36,169 nucleotides of DNA from Bacteroidota bacterium. Its GTDB lineage: Bacteria > Bacteroidota > Bacteroidia > Cytophagales > Cyclobacteriaceae. The notes beneath the pieces were generated by a model. The model saw only the letters and a list, made by a program, of their open reading frames with translations. It was not told the origin of the DNA and did not search any database. Of the stretch, positions 26,052 to 34,179 are shown one piece after another. The stretch's first letter is position 1. Every line of letters begins with the position of its first letter. The stretch spans positions 1 through 36,169 of the forward strand of contig JAEZGH010000059.1 of assembly GCA_023417065.1 (NCBI GenBank). Direction: 5' to 3'. Both the position numbers and the translations under genes were made by a program.

Positions 26052-26708
26052 CTAAAAAAGACTGTCTATCAGCTCCAGAGGGTCGAGACCGTCAAAATCC
26101 GGGATCGCCATATCGGCCTCGGTCAGCTCCTCCTTCGTATGCGTCGTGGTCAGCGCAACGACCTTGCAACCGGCGGATTTGCCTGATTTCACGCCGGAAA
26201 TCGAGTCTTCCAACACAATACAGTTCTTTGGATCATACCCCAGGGCAGCTGCCGTCTTAAGATAGATGTCCGGATCAGGTTTGCCGCGCTCTACGAAACT
26301 CTCGTCCAGGATAACCTGAAAATAACTGCCCACACCGGTCTTCTCAAGGGTGAAATCGACGTTCTCCCGCGGAGCCGATGTCGCTATCGCCCGTTGCAGT
26401 CCGTAGTTGTCGAGCTTCTGAAGGAACGGCAATAGCCCTTTCAGCGGCTCTATCGTGTCTGCATAAAGATCCCGGAACAACTTCTCCTTTTCAGCCGCAT
26501 ACCGGGCAATCTGCTCCTTCGTAATGTCGCCAAAAACTACCGGAATCCAGTCCTTGTTAGTCCGGCCGTATATTTTTGTATGAAGTTGCTCCTCGGTAAG
26601 GTGAAATCCGTGTTCCTCACAAAACTGCTTCAGCGCAATCTTGTGGACCGGGTTGCTGTCCACGATAACGCCGTCCATATCAAATAAAAAAGCATACTGC
26701 TGCTGCAT
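26052..26708 (-). CDS. HAD family hydrolase, beta-phosphoglucomutase-like
   Basis: A 218-residue HAD-superfamily phosphatase or mutase of subfamily IA. Motif I is FLFDMDGVIVDSNPVH (about 8-23) with the nucleophile and acid Asp pair. Motif II is AIATSAPRENV. Motif III has the Lys in RGKPDPDIYL. Motif IV is CIVLEDSISGVKSGKSAG. The DGVIVDS form and cap region resemble beta-phosphoglucomutase and small phosphosugar phosphatases. The substrate is not predictable. It lies 29 nt after the FG-GAP protein gene and 90 nt before rpmB. Confidence 0.9.
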   Translation of the reverse strand: MQQQYAFLFDMDGVIVDSNPVHKIALKQFCEEHGFHLTEEQLHTKIYGRTNKDWIPVVFGDITKEQIARYAAEKEKLFRDLYADTIEPLKGLLPFLQKLDNYGLQRAIATSAPRENVDFTLEKTGVGSYFQVILDESFVERGKPDPDIYLKTAAALGYDPKNCIVLEDSISGVKSGKSAGCKVVALTTTHTKEELTEADMAIPDFDGLDPLELIDSLF

Positions 26709-26737
26709 TGTCCATCAATTTCCGGCAAAGATGAACA

Positions 26738-28894
26738 TTAATGAACGATGATCCGGTGCGAGCTCCTAAAATTTGTCGACGAAAAACGGACTATATACAT
26801 CCCTCTGGCAAGTGTCGCCAGGTTAACGGAATTGAAACCAGCTCCAACGTCAAACCGCGGACGCGCGAGCTGGCCTTTTGAATTAAATATTTCTACGACG
26901 CCGCCCTCCCCTGTCACTATTAACAGGTTTTCTTCAGCAGACCGCAGGGGGTTTGGGTAGATCGCTACGGATGTCTGCCCGGATGCCGTTCCCTCGGCTT
27001 TCAGAATGCGAACTCCTCCCAGAGAGGTTCCTGCAATTATTGCCGGGCGACTTCCTGCATAAAGGTTCGCCGCTACAGGCCAAATCCTGCCACCAAGGTT
27101 GGCCGCATATGGCTCTCCCTCCCCATCGACAACAATATCGCTGACAGCGTTATCCATCGAGCGAACCCTGCGGTAGTCACTGACAATATGGATCTTCCCG
27201 TTATGATCACCAATCATAAGGTCAGGCCGGCCATCAAGGTCGAGGTCTGCAGCATAGGTGACTACGTTCACGCTCAGTGAATTTGCACCCAGGCCCATAA
27301 ACTGAGGGTCTTCCAGCGTGAATGCCATGCTGCCGTTGTTGCGCCAATATTCAAGTGCACCCGTGTTGCGACCACGAAGTATGTCGGGGTGACCATCGCC
27401 GTCAACGTCTGTCAGGTGCAGGTTCTCCTGACTGAACATGACAAAGTTCTGCTTTTGCGGGGCCACCCCCGAAAAGTCGAATCCGCCCCGCGCCTTATTC
27501 GTCATCACATACAGGTTTGAAGTTCCATTGGCGGATGCCGTGAACACGAGGTCAGGACGCTGATCCCTGTTGACATCGATCACCTGAATCCGCAGGTTTG
27601 AGTATCCGTTAGCCGACAGTCCCAGATAGTCGTCGTCTTTGAGTGCAAACTCGGGTTCGCGGAAGTTTCCTACATTTTCATACAACACAATGGAAGATGG
27701 AAAACCATTATGACTGATGAGCATATCGAGGTCGCCATCGCCATCAATATCCGCAAATGCGGGAACAGCGTTGTCTCCCACGTCAATCATCGCAGACTGC
27801 AGGAAACTCTTCGTTTGCAGGGAAAAGTCGGGTTGCGCATTTGTACCCGTGTTTTTGTAGAACCAGTTCGACTGTTTGAGATCAACCTGCGCATCGGTTT
27901 TTGAGAACAGGTTGGTTGACACTAACAGATCCTTCTTTCCGTCGAAATCAACGTCTTCATAATACGCAGACGGATACAACGGAAAGATTGCCGGCGTTGC
28001 AGGGAAGGTAGTCGAACCGTTGAACAGCGCTTCGTCCTGACTGCCTTCATTCACAAGGCTCGAAAGAACATCACATTCCGCTTCCGATAACAATAAGTCG
28101 TTTATGCCGTCACCATTGGTGTCAAGTATCAGCAGGCTTTTCCCTCCCTGATGTTTGGTTCTCCCACCTGCCATGCCGCCGCAGTCATTATTATGGAACG
28201 CGAACTCAGCGCAATCACATTCAGCGACGCCGCCCCATGATTTTGTGATCAGTTCGAATTTCAGCGAGTCGCGGTGGCCGTATTGCTCAACACTCATGTT
28301 TTGATGATACTCTATACGACCACTTCCACCCCAGTCCATACAAAATATGTCCAGGTCGCCGTCGCCATCAGCGTCTACTATTGCAGGAAGATCGTCGAAC
28401 TGAAGTTTGAGGTTGATCATACCGGACAAGCCTTTAGTAAGCAGAACATCACTTCTCGAAAATCCGGAGAAGAAATAAAACGGCGTCCAGTTAAGGGCGT
28501 CCGAAGTGGAAACGTTTCTAAAGACGCGGATGCCAAATACACTACCCGTGAACAAGTCTTTCCTGCCGTCGCCATCGAAGTCGCGCAACAGGACAAAGTC
28601 GGCAACTTCTTCCGGAAACGTCCTTTCGTATTCGGGGGCGTATCGGTATGCGTTGTTTTGCGCGATAAAGGTAATCACCTTGGCCGCCATGCGATCATAC
28701 AGAACAAGATCCTCAACCCCGTCGTTGTTGAGGTCCATCGTGTTGTACTGTACTGCGTTCAGACCTCCGGCCCAAGGCATCGTCATTCTGTCACCGCCCA
28801 CGGTAACGGGAATGTTCTGATCAGGCGCGTACACAAACTGCCCGTAACCGGTTGATGCTATAATCAGGAAAATCAGGACCGGAATATTTTTCAT
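26738..28894 (-). CDS. FG-GAP/VCBS repeat protein with T9SS type A sorting domain
   Basis: A 718-residue secreted protein. The signal peptide (about 1-19) ends at TGYGQ. The body carries nine calcium-loop repeats of the D-x-D/N-x-D/N-G-x-x-D type, for example DLNNDGVEDL, DFDGDGRKDL, DADGDGDLDI, DTNGDGINDL, DVDFDGKKDL, DIDGDGDLDM and DVDGDGHPDI, which build an integrin-like beta-propeller. The last 75 residues (VAIYPNPLRSAEENLLIV to ARGMYIVRFSS) are a type A sorting domain, so the protein should leave via the type IX secretion system and be anchored or released at the surface. Its binding partner is unknown. A TTG directly before the ATG start is ignored. Confidence 0.92.
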   Translation of the reverse strand: MKNIPVLIFLIIASTGYGQFVYAPDQNIPVTVGGDRMTMPWAGGLNAVQYNTMDLNNDGVEDLVLYDRMAAKVITFIAQNNAYRYAPEYERTFPEEVADFVLLRDFDGDGRKDLFTGSVFGIRVFRNVSTSDALNWTPFYFFSGFSRSDVLLTKGLSGMINLKLQFDDLPAIVDADGDGDLDIFCMDWGGSGRIEYHQNMSVEQYGHRDSLKFELITKSWGGVAECDCAEFAFHNNDCGGMAGGRTKHQGGKSLLILDTNGDGINDLLLSEAECDVLSSLVNEGSQDEALFNGSTTFPATPAIFPLYPSAYYEDVDFDGKKDLLVSTNLFSKTDAQVDLKQSNWFYKNTGTNAQPDFSLQTKSFLQSAMIDVGDNAVPAFADIDGDGDLDMLISHNGFPSSIVLYENVGNFREPEFALKDDDYLGLSANGYSNLRIQVIDVNRDQRPDLVFTASANGTSNLYVMTNKARGGFDFSGVAPQKQNFVMFSQENLHLTDVDGDGHPDILRGRNTGALEYWRNNGSMAFTLEDPQFMGLGANSLSVNVVTYAADLDLDGRPDLMIGDHNGKIHIVSDYRRVRSMDNAVSDIVVDGEGEPYAANLGGRIWPVAANLYAGSRPAIIAGTSLGGVRILKAEGTASGQTSVAIYPNPLRSAEENLLIVTGEGGVVEIFNSKGQLARPRFDVGAGFNSVNLATLARGMYIVRFSSTNFRSSHRIIVH

Positions 28895-28990
28895 CAAATA
28901 AATCTCTTAAGCAATAAACGCACTTACCAAACTACTGTTATCTTTCCAGCGATGAAATGTTTGTGAAATATCGCTCGCTGTCAAGTGGCC

Positions 28991-30274
28991 ATGAATATAA
29001 ATGATCTGTATCAGAAGTTTCTCACCGCTGGAATTGTTTCCACGGATTCGCGAAATATAACGGAAGGTTGCATCTTTTTCGCTTTAAAGGGTGACCGCTT
29101 TGATGCCAACGCGTTTGCAGATGAAGCCCTTCAGAAAGGTGCAGCATTCGTCGTGATTGATAATCCCCAATATCAAAGGAGTGACCGCCATATTCTGGTT
29201 GACGACACGCTTGCCGCTCTCCAGGAACTGGCGAGATACCATCGTTCGCAGTTGAATATTCCGGTGGTAGGACTCACGGGTTCCAACGGGAAAACTACCA
29301 GTAAGGAACTTCTCAATACAGTTCTCTCAGCAAAGTATAAGACCTTTGCAACGAAGGGGAATCTCAATAATCATATCGGTGTTCCGTTGTCGATCTTGTC
29401 TATTGATAGGAGCTACGAGATTGCCGTGATTGAAATGGGCGCGAATCACCTCGGCGAGATTGCGTTGTTGTGTTCAATCGCGCAGCCGACACATGGTTTT
29501 ATCACTAACATCGGAAAGGCACATATCGGTACGTTTGGCGGTTTTGAAAACATCATTCGTGCGAAATCTGAATTGTATGACCATCTGCTGCGAAACGACG
29601 GCACGGTGTTCATCAACTCACGTGATGAAATCCTTTCGAATATGGCAAAACGTTTTCGCGAGCCGATTATGTATTACCAGCCCGGAGACTACTACACGTG
29701 CTCTCTTGTAGATGCCAATCCTTTCATTTCGTTCCAGGCGGAGAATGGCGAAACCGTAAAGACCAATCTGATCGGATCCTATAATTTTGAAAATATTGCA
29801 GCGGCACTGTGCATTGGGAAATTCTTTCAGGTTGATGCTTCTGCCGCAAATGCAGCTGTAGCGTCATACACACCGGGCAATATGCGTTCGCAGGTGGTGC
29901 GCAAAGGAAACAGGACTATTATTCTGGATGCCTATAATGCCAATCCCAGCAGCATGAGGGTGGCCATTGAAAATTTGGCGCGCATGAGCGCAAACCGCAA
30001 GGTGCTGATTCTCGGTGATATGTTCGAGCTTGAAGGCGAGGCTGAGAAGGAACACCAGGCACTGGGTAAACTTGTCCAGGAACTGAGTTTCTCAGAAGTC
30101 TACCTTTGTGGAAAGCTCATGAAAGTCGCGCAGCTGGAAATCCCTTCAGCAAAGCATTTCGAAAAGAAGGAAGAACTGATGGAAGTCCTGAGGGCCAATG
30201 ATTTCGCTGAAGCAACAATTCTGGTGAAAGCCTCACGGGGCATCGGATTGGAGGCGGTGGTTGACTGTCTGTAA
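28991..30274 (+). CDS. murF: UDP-N-acetylmuramoyl-tripeptide--D-alanyl-D-alanine ligase
   Basis: MurF adds D-Ala-D-Ala to the UDP-MurNAc-tripeptide in peptidoglycan synthesis. The protein of about 427 residues has the N-terminal STDSRNITEGCIFFALKGDRFD segment, the ATP-binding loop VVGLTGSNGKTTSKELL, TKGNLNNHIGVPLSIL, AVIEMGANHLGEI and the C-terminal DAYNANPSSMRVAIENL and LILGDMFELEGEAEKEH blocks. The frame opens at a GTG at 28985, but I take the ATG at 28991. It stands alone here, far from the usual mur-fts cluster, as is common in Bacteroidota. Confidence 0.96.
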   Translation: MNINDLYQKFLTAGIVSTDSRNITEGCIFFALKGDRFDANAFADEALQKGAAFVVIDNPQYQRSDRHILVDDTLAALQELARYHRSQLNIPVVGLTGSNGKTTSKELLNTVLSAKYKTFATKGNLNNHIGVPLSILSIDRSYEIAVIEMGANHLGEIALLCSIAQPTHGFITNIGKAHIGTFGGFENIIRAKSELYDHLLRNDGTVFINSRDEILSNMAKRFREPIMYYQPGDYYTCSLVDANPFISFQAENGETVKTNLIGSYNFENIAAALCIGKFFQVDASAANAAVASYTPGNMRSQVVRKGNRTIILDAYNANPSSMRVAIENLARMSANRKVLILGDMFELEGEAEKEHQALGKLVQELSFSEVYLCGKLMKVAQLEIPSAKHFEKKEELMEVLRANDFAEATILVKASRGIGLEAVVDCL

Positions 30275-30385
30275 GTAGTCTTGAAACTATACGAGCAGCT
30301 CCGTGGGTACACCAACGTCAACGCTACCCGCAACCAGTGTGTCAGCGAACCGCCTCCAGGGTTATCCCGATAAATATTGATTGTA

Positions 30386-31048
30386 ATGGATTTTAAAACC
30401 GCATTTGAGTTCCTTAAAAAGCTATCGCGCAACAACAACCGCGAATGGTTCGAGAAAAACAAACCGGCATACCTCGGGATCAAGTCCGATTTCGAAGAGT
30501 TTACTACCGCCGTTTATAATGAACTGTGTGAAATTGATCCATCCCTCATTGGACAAGATCCGAAAAAGCTTGTATTCCGGATCTACCGGGATGTGCGCTT
30601 CAGCAAAGATAAAAGTCCCTACAAGGCATTTCTAAGTGCCGGCATTTCTTCTCAGGGAAAGGGCACCGGAGTTCCCGGATATTATCTGCAGTTCGAACCC
30701 GGAAACAAGAGCTTTGCCTGCGTGGGCCTTTATGCTCCATCATCTGAAGCGCTTGCCAAAATCCGTCAGGAGATTGACTACAACGGTGAGATTCTGGAAA
30801 AAATCCTGTCCGATAAAAGCTTTCGCAAGTACTATGACGGATTTTGGAAAGGCGACGCACTGAAGACTGCCCCGAAAGGGTATCCGAAAGATCACCCGTA
30901 TATCGAATGGCTTAAACTCAGGCACTTCGTAATCATGCATCCGCTCAAAGACGAAGAAGTGCTCAATTCGCGTTTCCGTCAGAAGCTGGTTAAAGCGCTC
31001 GCTGCCGGCAAACCATTCAGTGACTTTCTAAAACACGGATTGGAGTAA
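30386..31048 (+). CDS. DUF2461 domain-containing protein
   Basis: A 220-residue protein of family DUF2461 (TIGR02453). The signature blocks are FLKKLSRNNNREWFEKNKP, KLVFRIYRDVRFSKDKSPYK, GIPGYYLQFEPGN-like GVPGYYLQFEPG, and YPKDHPYIEWLKLRHF. It has no signal peptide or membrane helix. The role is not known. I chose the ATG at 30386; the frame could also open at a TTG nine bases before. It ends one base from the convergent AsmA-like gene. Confidence 0.9.
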   Translation: MDFKTAFEFLKKLSRNNNREWFEKNKPAYLGIKSDFEEFTTAVYNELCEIDPSLIGQDPKKLVFRIYRDVRFSKDKSPYKAFLSAGISSQGKGTGVPGYYLQFEPGNKSFACVGLYAPSSEALAKIRQEIDYNGEILEKILSDKSFRKYYDGFWKGDALKTAPKGYPKDHPYIEWLKLRHFVIMHPLKDEEVLNSRFRQKLVKALAAGKPFSDFLKHGLE

Positions 31049-31049
31049 A

Positions 31050-33530
31050 TCACCAGTCGAAGTACTCGTCTTCTTCAACCTCCAACTCCTTAACTTTCTC
31101 CTCCTCCCGTTTTCGGAAGCCCTCTTTTATCTCGCGGAACTCCTGACGAATGTCGGTCACGATCTTCTTCTTTATAGCGTCAGTATCGAAGCCAATACGA
31201 TAATCGTCTGTGGTGCCCGTTATTTTAAGATAGAGTTTGCTTTGGCCATTGCCTTCGTTGTCGAGAGCGCTCCCGGCCTGCTGATCCGTAAATTTCTTCC
31301 TGCCGCGCAATGGAGTCACCAGGTGGTAATCAATTTGCTGGTCAAAGGTGTGCGTGCCGCTGATGCGGATATCCGTTACGTTGCTTCGGATGTCCATCTG
31401 AGGGATGGAGATCACTTTTTTCTCAATATGAATGTCATTTCTTAAATCAGAGAAGCGCAACCGGCTTAACCCCTCGTCGTCAAGAAAGCGGTTTAGCTTC
31501 TTCATTGGCTCGAAATTATTCAACTCTCCGTTTCGGATAACGGCACTGATATCTGCCAGTAATGTTTCCGGGAACAATTTCAAATGCTGATTCAGCGTCA
31601 TCTCAAAATTCACATCAGCCGTTACCTGACCTTTCAGGTGACGATCTTCAATAAAGTTCTGATCAAAATTTTCAAATACGTAGAATACGCTGTCGAGGTG
31701 AATGCCATTCAATCGGCTTGTGCACATCACATCGATTGCTTTAGGATTATTGGCATCGACAATCCCGGAAAGCGTAAGGTGTCCGCCCATCGTATTCAGC
31801 GACAGACGTCTTGACACAGCAACCTTGTTTTTTACAAGGAGGTCGCCTTTGATTGCTTTTCCGGCAAAGCGCTTATACACCAGGTTGCGTACATCGCAAT
31901 TGAAATTCAGATAAACATTTCTTGAGATGGCGAATGAGTACTCACCACCGGACTGTCCTTCATCAGATCCGTAACCTATTCTCAAAAGCTCATTAAGGTC
32001 GAGATGATCTGATTTCAAATCCGTCTCGATACCAACAGGCTGATTTTCAAAAAGCAGAAATGTGATCACATTCTTGAAAAATCCGTTGAAAAGAAAATCG
32101 CTGTTTCCGAATCGTGCTGACACGTTGCTCAGCGCGAGGTCATTGTTGCTGAATTGAAGTGTGCCGCTAAGGTTCGACAAAGGAACTTTGTCTTTGCCGT
32201 ACTTCAGGCTAATGTTTCGAAGTTCAACACTCCCCTGTGTGGTAACCTTTTGCGCGGTTGACTTGTTCCTGAGGAGTTCAATCCGGCCGCGGAATGATAC
32301 GTCGGCAAGTAAGTTGCCTCCGACGTTCGAGATCTGCTCGAGCGGAAAGAACCCATACAATGCTGCGGCGTCAACGTTCCCCCGGAAGGACGCCTCAACC
32401 ATTGGATTGTCGAACTCACGTATGGCAAAGTTCGCGGTAAACGGCTCGCGGTTCAGTGTGCCGGTCAGATCCCTCAGCACAAGTGAGCTTTTGTTCGCAA
32501 GCCTGAGGTTGCTACTCGAAAATGAACCATTCACGGTGGCTTTTTCAATACGCGACTTGTACTGCGGATGGTAAATCGTTGCATTGCGAAAACCAAAATC
32601 AATATTCAGCGCGGGCAACGCCGATTTCGAAATCACTCCGTGAAGGCGGGATGAAAAGTACACTTCGCCCTTACTCTGATATTTTTCCCATGGCGTTGAA
32701 ATGCCTTCCGGAAGAAGGGAAAGCAAGGTTTGAATATCCGTATCCTTCCCATCGACTTTGATATCAATATTGTTTACCTCCTTCCAGCCGTATGTGCCTT
32801 CTACCAGGAATGACGAATTCTTCAGTTTCAGGTTTGAAGGTTTTATCAGAAGACTTTTGTCTGCGTCGTTGTAGTCGAGTGTGCTGTGAATGTTGAATGT
32901 CTTTTCAGCGAGAAACGATCTGCCGTCGATACTCAGCTTTTCCGTCGTCACCTCGCCCGTCGCCGAAATCTTGTAAACGTCGTCCTTCATGCTGATGGAG
33001 GCATTGAGGTCGGGACTCAGGAATATGAAATGTTGCCGCGAGCTGATGTCATAGTAGGACACTTTCGTTGACTTCAGCACGACATCATGGAGATCCATTG
33101 AAAACGATCCCGACTTTTGAGCTCCGCCTTCAACGGGTTTGAGAATGTCGTAGTTGGTTTTGCCGTCCTCATTGATTTTCAGATTTGTTTCGCTGTCGCG
33201 GATGGAGATACCGGTAACACGGAATATTCCGTTGTAAACGTCGAAGGGGTTGAGTTTGAAGGCAACCCGTCCTGCCGTGACCAGCGGATACGTTCCAGGG
33301 TGGCTGTCTTCGATGTATACGTCAGTGAGGACAATCGACAGGTTTGGGAAATTTCTGAGAATCCCTACGTCGATATGTTTGATCGTGACGGGGGTATTGA
33401 GGTGTTTATTGGCTTCGGCGATAAAACTGCGGATAATGCGGTCCTTAAACAGGGAGACGGTGAGTACGAGCGACAAAACGATGACGCCGGCCACAAGTCC
33501 TGTGTAAAAAAGTATTTTCCGGTAGTTCAA
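31050..33530 (-). CDS. AsmA family protein
   Basis: An 826-residue protein with one N-terminal membrane helix (about 7-27) and a long beta-rich periplasmic body of the AsmA/TamB-like bridge type. FIAEANKHLNTPVTIKHIDV and NFPNLSIVLTDVYIED are the usual N-terminal AsmA motif. The C-terminal part (about 600-770) has the AsmA_2-like LKGQVTADVNFEM and ISGTHTFDQQIDYHLVTPL segments. The last 40 residues are highly charged (EKVKELEVEEDEYFDW). Such proteins are thought to carry or hold lipids between the membranes. The start codon is a TTG with no in-frame ATG near it. Confidence 0.85.
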   Translation of the reverse strand: MNYRKILFYTGLVAGVIVLSLVLTVSLFKDRIIRSFIAEANKHLNTPVTIKHIDVGILRNFPNLSIVLTDVYIEDSHPGTYPLVTAGRVAFKLNPFDVYNGIFRVTGISIRDSETNLKINEDGKTNYDILKPVEGGAQKSGSFSMDLHDVVLKSTKVSYYDISSRQHFIFLSPDLNASISMKDDVYKISATGEVTTEKLSIDGRSFLAEKTFNIHSTLDYNDADKSLLIKPSNLKLKNSSFLVEGTYGWKEVNNIDIKVDGKDTDIQTLLSLLPEGISTPWEKYQSKGEVYFSSRLHGVISKSALPALNIDFGFRNATIYHPQYKSRIEKATVNGSFSSSNLRLANKSSLVLRDLTGTLNREPFTANFAIREFDNPMVEASFRGNVDAAALYGFFPLEQISNVGGNLLADVSFRGRIELLRNKSTAQKVTTQGSVELRNISLKYGKDKVPLSNLSGTLQFSNNDLALSNVSARFGNSDFLFNGFFKNVITFLLFENQPVGIETDLKSDHLDLNELLRIGYGSDEGQSGGEYSFAISRNVYLNFNCDVRNLVYKRFAGKAIKGDLLVKNKVAVSRRLSLNTMGGHLTLSGIVDANNPKAIDVMCTSRLNGIHLDSVFYVFENFDQNFIEDRHLKGQVTADVNFEMTLNQHLKLFPETLLADISAVIRNGELNNFEPMKKLNRFLDDEGLSRLRFSDLRNDIHIEKKVISIPQMDIRSNVTDIRISGTHTFDQQIDYHLVTPLRGRKKFTDQQAGSALDNEGNGQSKLYLKITGTTDDYRIGFDTDAIKKKIVTDIRQEFREIKEGFRKREEEKVKELEVEEDEYFDW

Positions 33531-33546
33531 GTCAAAAAAATGTTTA

Positions 33547-33577
33547 CAAAAATAGAATGATTCCCGTTGATTGTCAG
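33547..33577 (-). promoter_or_regulatory. Candidate promoter of the AsmA-like gene
   Basis: TATTTTTG on the minus strand matches TAnnTTTG fully and lies 17 nt upstream of the TTG start. A CTG (for TTG) is found 20 nt further upstream. Motif match only. Confidence 0.35.
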
Positions 33578-33759
33578 AACGAAAAGGAAGGAATATTCAT
33601 ATCAGGTGAGGGGTAAAAAAGCGGGCCAGGGTGTTGTCCCCTGATAATCAGCACCCCTTTGATAGGGGCCTTCGTTGCCGGGTGCCGGGTGGCCGGTTTC
33701 CAGTAGATCCAGCATTTTTCAAAAGGATTTAATTACTTGGGGGTAGACGACACTCCGTT

Positions 33760-34080
33760 GCTTAGCTGCCGGTTTAGCGGCTGTTCTGAACTTGTGAGCA
33801 TAGTCACACCTGTTCAAAACAATTTCGGATTTGAGATGATCCCTCCAGCGGGAATTACTGCTGTGTTCCTTGGCGACCTGGTTGATCGTGGGCCAAACTC
33901 TCCTGATGTATTGCGTTTGATGGATGCGGGGAACTGCTTATTGCCTACAGGAAATCACGCCTTGACGTTGCAGAAGTATCTGAACGGAAAGAACATTCAG
34001 TTAAAACATGGGCTCCAAACGACTGTAGAACAGCTCGCTAAAGAGGACGATCGTTTTAAAAACTGTTGCGAACCTCCTCT
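33760..34080 (+). pseudogene. Decayed Pnkp-type metallophosphatase fragment
   Basis: Within an open frame (33737-34183) lies a block that clearly belongs to the phosphatase domain of bacterial polynucleotide kinase-phosphatase: AVFLGDLVDRGPNSPDVLRL, then DAGNCLLPTGNHALTLQ and YLNGKNIQLKHGLQTTVEQL. The start of the domain is worn down to FSGCSELV where GDVHGCFDEL is expected. The metal-binding GNHD/E reads GNHA. About five residues are missing before DAGN. The kinase and ligase domains are absent. The frame then runs into the Fic promoter region. It is a relic of an RNA-repair gene, not a working enzyme. Confidence 0.75.
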
Positions 34081-34120
34081 ATGGATCAGTAAATCGCTTT
34101 CGGATAAATACAGATCATTT

Positions 34121-34178
34121 CGTATCATTTTCATGCAAACGGATAGTTTTCGTATATTTACGTATCAATACGTATCAA
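34121..34178 (+). promoter_or_regulatory. Phased CGTAT repeats upstream of the fic gene
   Basis: CGTAT occurs at 34121, 34151, 34161 and 34171, that is in steps of 30, 10 and 10 bp, all on the same face of the helix. Three copies read CGTATCA. The last lies just before the ATG at 34180. A TATATTTA near 34154 could be a -7 element. The array would suit an operator for the winged-helix domain of the Fic protein. Inference from sequence only. Confidence 0.5.
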
Positions 34179-34179
34179 A

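Noticed and set aside
28274..28855. 193-codon open frame on the plus strand
   Set aside because: It is antisense to the FG-GAP protein; the Asp-rich repeat codons create long open frames on the other strand.
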